Shown here: positions 21,402-24,274 of the stretch, in pieces
Position numbering within the stretch: the first letter of the stretch is position 1
Layout of the letters: every line of letters begins with the position of its first letter
Source: Planctomycetales bacterium
GTDB taxonomy: Bacteria; Planctomycetota; Phycisphaerae; SM23-33
Length of the DNA: 24,274 bases
Direction of reading: 5' to 3'
Assembly (NCBI GenBank): GCA_030642005.1
Contig: DAOWOP010000020.1
Location: 1-24,274, forward strand
Program-made: the position numbers and the translations under genes
The notes under the pieces: model-generated
What the model saw: only the letters and a program-made list of their open reading frames with translations
Told to the model about the DNA's origin: nothing
Database searches by the model: none

Positions 21402-22319
21402 ATGGATGATGCCGGCCATCTTCCTGTTTTACTCGACGAGGTGCTGGAACTGCTGGCGCCTGCCTGTGGTGAGCATGGTCAAACCACGGGAAAACGTGTC
21501 ATTGTTGATTGTACGGTCGGACTCGGTGGTCATGCCGAGGCGCTGCTGGGGTCAGCGGGTAGTGATGCAACGCTGATCGGCATCGATCTGGATGAGTCCA
21601 ATCTTTTGAAAACCAAAGAGCGTTTAGTGCGTTTTGGCCGGCGTGTCAGGCTGTTCGAGGCCGACTTTGCAGACACCGAAGCCGTGATGGCCGAGGCGGG
21701 CGTTACCTCCGCCGATGTCGTCCTGGCGGACCTGGGAATGGCTTCGACGCAGGTTGACGATTCGTTGCGGGGTTTCAGCTTCCAGGCAGACGGTCCGCTG
21801 GATATGCGTTATCGCTTGGAAGGGCGAACTGCCGCCGACCTGGTGAACACGCTCGGCGAGTCGGAACTGGCGGACCTTATCTATCGCAACGGCCAGGACC
21901 GTCACAGCCGGCGGATTGCCCGGGCAATCGTCCGTGCACGGAAGCGTGAGCGGATCGAGCGGACGGAACAGTTGGCCCGGATAGTCGCAGGAGCGGCGCC
22001 GCGGACCGGCGTCAGGTGGAAGATTCATCCGGCCACGCGGACGTTTCAGGCCTTACGGATTGCCGTCAACGGCGAACTGAAAAGCCTTCAGCGCCTGCTG
22101 GAAAAGATGCCTGGCCTGATGAGCGTCGGCGGACGAGCGGCGGTAATCAGTTTCCACTCGCTGGAAGACCGCCTGGTCAAGCGGGCCTTCGCAGCCGCAG
22201 CCGAGGCCGGAACGCACCGATTGCTGAATAAAAAACCAATAACCGGTGGTGCGGTTGAAATATACAGGAACCCGCGGAGCAGATCGGCAAAGCTTCGCGC
22301 AATCGAACGGATTCAGTAG
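21402..22319 (+). CDS. rsmH: 16S rRNA m4C1402 methyltransferase
   Basis: RsmH (MraW) methylates N4 of C1402 in 16S rRNA using S-adenosylmethionine and sits next to mraZ in most dcw clusters. The 305 residues start GHLPVLLDEVLELL and show the SAM loop VDCTVGLGGHAEALL (35-49), the acidic GIDLDES, VLADLGMASTQVDDSLRGFS (family-specific), then DGPLDMR, HPATRTFQALRIAVNGEL and ISFHSLEDRLVK. Length is typical. GAGAGG lies eight bases before the ATG. The family motif DLGxSSxQ has Met-Ala in place of xSer (DLGMASTQ), a mild variation. Confidence 0.96.
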   Translation: MDDAGHLPVLLDEVLELLAPACGEHGQTTGKRVIVDCTVGLGGHAEALLGSAGSDATLIGIDLDESNLLKTKERLVRFGRRVRLFEADFADTEAVMAEAGVTSADVVLADLGMASTQVDDSLRGFSFQADGPLDMRYRLEGRTAADLVNTLGESELADLIYRNGQDRHSRRIARAIVRARKRERIERTEQLARIVAGAAPRTGVRWKIHPATRTFQALRIAVNGELKSLQRLLEKMPGLMSVGGRAAVISFHSLEDRLVKRAFAAAAEAGTHRLLNKKPITGGAVEIYRNPRSRSAKLRAIERIQ

Positions 22320-22361
22320 CCGAACGCCTCACGCGGTCGAGGCAGGGATGGAGCCTGTAAC

Positions 22362-23153
22362 ATGACGCACGAAACACGCATCGCACTTCTGGTTGGTCTG
22401 GTATTTATTGTTCTTTTCGGTTTGGTCCTTGGGCAGCGGAGTATAAGTTTCTCGAAGTCACACCATTCTTCTCAATCCGCCATGCCCGGCGTATCGGCGT
22501 CATCGCCTCCGGGACCCGAAGTGGTTTCAGCGGTATTTTGCGAGCGGTCCAATCGTCCTGTCCTGGCGCCTTCGGAACAGGAGCGAGTCGTTCCTGATGT
22601 GTCCGCAGCGTCGGCGCCGCCTGCGGCGCCCGATACCCAGCCGGTTCCTGTCGTCAGAGTTATTTCGCCTCCCTCGCTGCGAACCTATCGGGTCCGCTCC
22701 GGCGATACGCTGATCGGGATCGCTCGGAAGGTCTATGGCCGCCGGTGCGAAGGTGAGCATCTTCGGATATACCGCGCCAATCGCGACAAACTGTCCAGTC
22801 CGGAGGCGCTGTCGGTGGGGCAGGTGCTGGTGATTCCTCCGCCTCCTGCCGATGCGTCTCGACCCAGGCACGTTGCATCTACTACTCTGCGAAGCAGCGC
22901 TTCGCTGCGAAGCACGAGAAAGCCGCCGCATCAGAGACATTACACGGAAATGACGCTGACGGCCTTGAGCAGCCGTTTCAACAATGACCGGACATACGTC
23001 GTTCGCTCCGGCGACTGCCTGACCGACATCGCACGAAGGGAAATAGGCAGCGGAAGCAGGTCGGCTGTGCGAAAACTGCTCGATGCCAACCGCGGCCGAA
23101 TCGCTGACCCAAACAGGCTGATGGTGGGCATGAGGCTGAAAATCCCCGGATAA
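22362..23153 (+). CDS. Membrane-anchored protein with two LysM domains
   Basis: The 263-residue protein has one N-terminal membrane segment (residues 8-24), a Pro/Ser/Ala-rich linker of about 80 residues, and two LysM domains: TYRVRSGDTLIGIARKVYG to VLVIP (about 108-159) and TYVVRSGDCLTDIARREIG to LKIPG (about 211-262). LysM binds N-acetylglucosamine in peptidoglycan, so the protein should hold the membrane to the wall from the periplasmic side. No catalytic domain is attached. GGAG is eight bases before the ATG. Its place between rsmH and the ftsL-like gene is not the standard dcw order and suggests a role in division or septal wall. A palindromic repeat lies in the linker between the two LysM domains (22889-22913). 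Confidence 0.88.
   Translation: MTHETRIALLVGLVFIVLFGLVLGQRSISFSKSHHSSQSAMPGVSASSPPGPEVVSAVFCERSNRPVLAPSEQERVVPDVSAASAPPAAPDTQPVPVVRVISPPSLRTYRVRSGDTLIGIARKVYGRRCEGEHLRIYRANRDKLSSPEALSVGQVLVIPPPPADASRPRHVASTTLRSSASLRSTRKPPHQRHYTEMTLTALSSRFNNDRTYVVRSGDCLTDIARREIGSGSRSAVRKLLDANRGRIADPNRLMVGMRLKIPG
22889..22913. repeat. GCGAAGC palindrome triplet inside the LysM gene
   Basis: GCGAAGC (22889-22895), its reverse complement GCTTCGC (22899-22905) and a second GCGAAGC (22907-22913) stand in a row, encoding LRSSASLRS in the linker between the LysM domains. The two alternative hairpins exclude each other. The motif resembles the inner palindromes of the repeats at 16704-16796 and 19016-19138. Confidence 0.5.
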
Positions 23154-23161
23154 CAGAGATT

Positions 23162-23428
23162 ATGCGATTTGCATGGATCATCCTGGCGTTTGCGGTAATC
23201 GCGGCTGTCATGGTGCACCTTCGCCTGGAGCAGGCGTCCGTCCGGGCTGAAACTTATCGGTTGTCGGCCCTCCGGCATGAGGTTCGCCGAACTTTGTGGG
23301 ACCAGCAGATTCGCCTGAGTGAATTGGCGTCTCCGCGGCAGGTGAATCAGCGAGGGCGCCAGTTGGCGCTGGAATTGTTGCCCCCGGGCGAATCCTTTAC
23401 CGGTGACCAGGTCGTTCAGAGAGATTAG
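23162..23428 (+). CDS. ftsL: FtsL-like cell division protein
   Basis: The 88-residue protein has the FtsL layout: a very short N-terminus, one membrane helix (about residues 4-20), then a charged helical stretch (about 21-60, VRAETYRLSALRHEVRRTLW) able to form a coiled coil, with LSELASPRQVNQRGRQL resembling the usual L-E-x-A-R ending. FtsL sequences are poorly conserved, so the call rests on size, topology and position directly before the transpeptidase gene. It would bridge FtsB and the FtsWI complex in the septum. The ATG lies nine bases after the LysM gene stop, which suggests coupled translation. Confidence 0.78.
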   Translation: MRFAWIILAFAVIAAVMVHLRLEQASVRAETYRLSALRHEVRRTLWDQQIRLSELASPRQVNQRGRQLALELLPPGESFTGDQVVQRD

Positions 23429-23431
23429 TTC

Positions 23432-23491
23432 GTAGGTCGGGACGGAGTCCCGGCAATGCAGAAAGAAAGGTGGGACTCCGTCCCAGCCTAC
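23432..23491. repeat. Inverted repeat between ftsL and ftsI
   Basis: GTAGGTCGGGACGGAGTCCC (23432-23451) and, in reverse complement, GTAGGCTGGGACGGAGTCCC (right arm 23472-23491) match in all but two bases. Each arm also contains the shorter palindrome GGGAC-GGA-GTCCC. The 20-base spacer is purine-rich. It begins three bases after the ftsL stop and would put a strong hairpin between two genes of the division complex. Confidence 0.82.
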
Positions 23492-23501
23492 AACTGTCGG
23501 A

Positions 23502-24274
23502 ATGAACAATCCTGAAATGAGGAAATGGCGTTTTTATTTGCTTTTTGCCGTTCCGGCGGCGGCGCTGGTCGTGCTGGCTGGGCGGGTCGTTCATTTACAG
23601 ATGTGCTGCGGTGCGGAATTGTCCAGGCGCGCCCAGCGGCAGCAGCGGCGAGTCATACGCCTGCCGGCCAGGCCAGGAAACATCTTTGCCGGAACGCGAC
23701 GCGGATACACCTTGTTGGCGGGGTCCGGGCGGACGCCGAGTATCTTTGCCGATCCGGTCCTGTTGGGTTCGGAGCAGTTTTCCCATGCCGCTGAAAAAGT
23801 CGCCGCTGTGCTCGGCTGCCCGGCCGACGAACTGTACGATAAGATGTGCCGGCGGCGAGACAAGCGGTTTGCATACCTGGTGCGGGGCGTAAGCGAGTCG
23901 CAGGCCGATGCGGTTAAAAAACTGAAGATTCGCGCGGTGCAGGTTATCCGGGAGTGGCGTCGGTGCTATCCCAACGGCCCGCTGGTGGGTCAGGCGTTGG
24001 GTTTTCGCCTGATTGACGGTCAGGCCGGCGGAGGAATCGAACTTCAGGCCGACCGCTGGCTGGCTGGCCGGGATGGGAAAAAGGTCATCCACTGCGATGC
24101 CGCCCGGAGGGGGAGGTATGCCAACGTCGTGGAGTACCGCCCGCCGGTTGACGGGAAAAATGTCATACTGACGCTGGATGTGTCCATTCAAGGCTTCCTT
24201 GAGGATGCGCTTTGCGAAACGGCTGACCGATTCGGCGCCGAAGCGGCGATGGGCGTGGTGATGGACCCGAACAC
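23502..24274 (+). CDS. ftsI: Penicillin-binding protein (FtsI/PBP2-type), N-terminal part
   Basis: The gene runs off the window after 257 codons. The protein starts with a short cytoplasmic end and one membrane helix (about residues 12-30), then the pedestal domain of class B penicillin-binding proteins: RPGNIFAGTRRGYTLLAGSG corresponds to the RGxIxDRxGxxLA motif, in a weakened form. YPNGPLVGQALGF, GGGIELQADRWLAG, the glycine-rich DGKKVI region and VILTLDVSIQGFLEDAL match the usual linker to the transpeptidase domain. The catalytic SxxK lies beyond the window. The position after ftsL argues for the septal transpeptidase FtsI. No strong ribosome site is present, and an in-frame ATG at 23517 is an alternative start. 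The preceding hairpin (23432-23491) may affect its expression. Confidence 0.88.
   Translation, partial: MNNPEMRKWRFYLLFAVPAAALVVLAGRVVHLQMCCGAELSRRAQRQQRRVIRLPARPGNIFAGTRRGYTLLAGSGRTPSIFADPVLLGSEQFSHAAEKVAAVLGCPADELYDKMCRRRDKRFAYLVRGVSESQADAVKKLKIRAVQVIREWRRCYPNGPLVGQALGFRLIDGQAGGGIELQADRWLAGRDGKKVIHCDAARRGRYANVVEYRPPVDGKNVILTLDVSIQGFLEDALCETADRFGAEAAMGVVMDPN

Noticed and set aside
1..24274. CRISPR arrays, tRNA/rRNA genes, insertion sequences, prophage genes
   Set aside because: I looked for regularly spaced direct repeats, conserved rRNA/tRNA sequences and transposase or integrase motifs and saw none. The repeats present are palindromic and dispersed.

Overview
The window is a GC-rich bacterial chromosome segment, probably from an anaerobic, LPS-bearing planctomycete (Phycisphaerae-like). 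This is an inference from gene content: a heptosyltransferase/WaaP-like kinase LPS-core cluster, a Re-citrate-synthase-like enzyme, a dcw (division and cell wall) cluster with an inserted LysM protein, and many palindromic intergenic repeats. No rRNA, tRNA, CRISPR array, transposase or phage gene was seen, and no stretch over 300 bases lacks a gene.

Layout. (1) 1-483, minus: the 5' part of ilvB. It is preceded by a near-consensus promoter (704-732), a 29-codon leader ORF ending in a run of branched-chain residues, and alternative hairpins. Together these look like a transcription attenuator. (2) 737-5414, minus: a tightly packed envelope operon (waaF, WaaP/Kdo-kinase-like, GT4 glycosyltransferase, plsY, ispE), with overlaps or 16-nt spacing except for a repeat-filled gap near 3494-3613. 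(3) 5498-9769: an alpha/beta hydrolase (plus), a lipoprotein with a degenerate HAD-like domain (minus), a LOG-family protein and a LeuC-type dehydratase (both plus). (4) 9797-18992, minus: an ABC exporter, an EF-hand membrane protein of unknown function, a two-gene membrane unit (2-TM protein plus anchored, possibly alpha/alpha-barrel protein), a beta-carbonic-anhydrase-like protein, a Re-citrate-synthase-like DRE-TIM enzyme, and a coupled nucleotidyltransferase/galactokinase pair. (5) 19185-20297, plus: another GT4, ending at a good intrinsic terminator. (6) 20491-24274, plus: the start of the dcw cluster: promoter, mraZ, a small unknown ORF, rsmH, a LysM protein, an ftsL-like gene and a partial ftsI/PBP.

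How the parts fit. Much of the window makes envelope: IspE feeds the isoprenoid carrier lipid, PlsY starts phospholipid synthesis, WaaF, the kinase and the GTs build and decorate an LPS-type core, the ABC exporter resembles lipid flippases, galK and the nucleotidyltransferase could supply activated sugar, and the dcw genes build and divide the wall. A second theme is branched-chain amino acid and 2-oxoacid metabolism (ilvB, leuC, DRE-TIM synthase), though these genes are not in one operon.

The most notable non-genic signals are the candidate ilvB attenuator and at least six palindromic or inverted-repeat elements of several sequence types. One is an exact 39-nt in-frame insertion inside ispE, one supplies the C-terminus of the kinase, and one sits between ftsL and ftsI. 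All functional calls come from reading motifs by eye. No database search or folding calculation was run.
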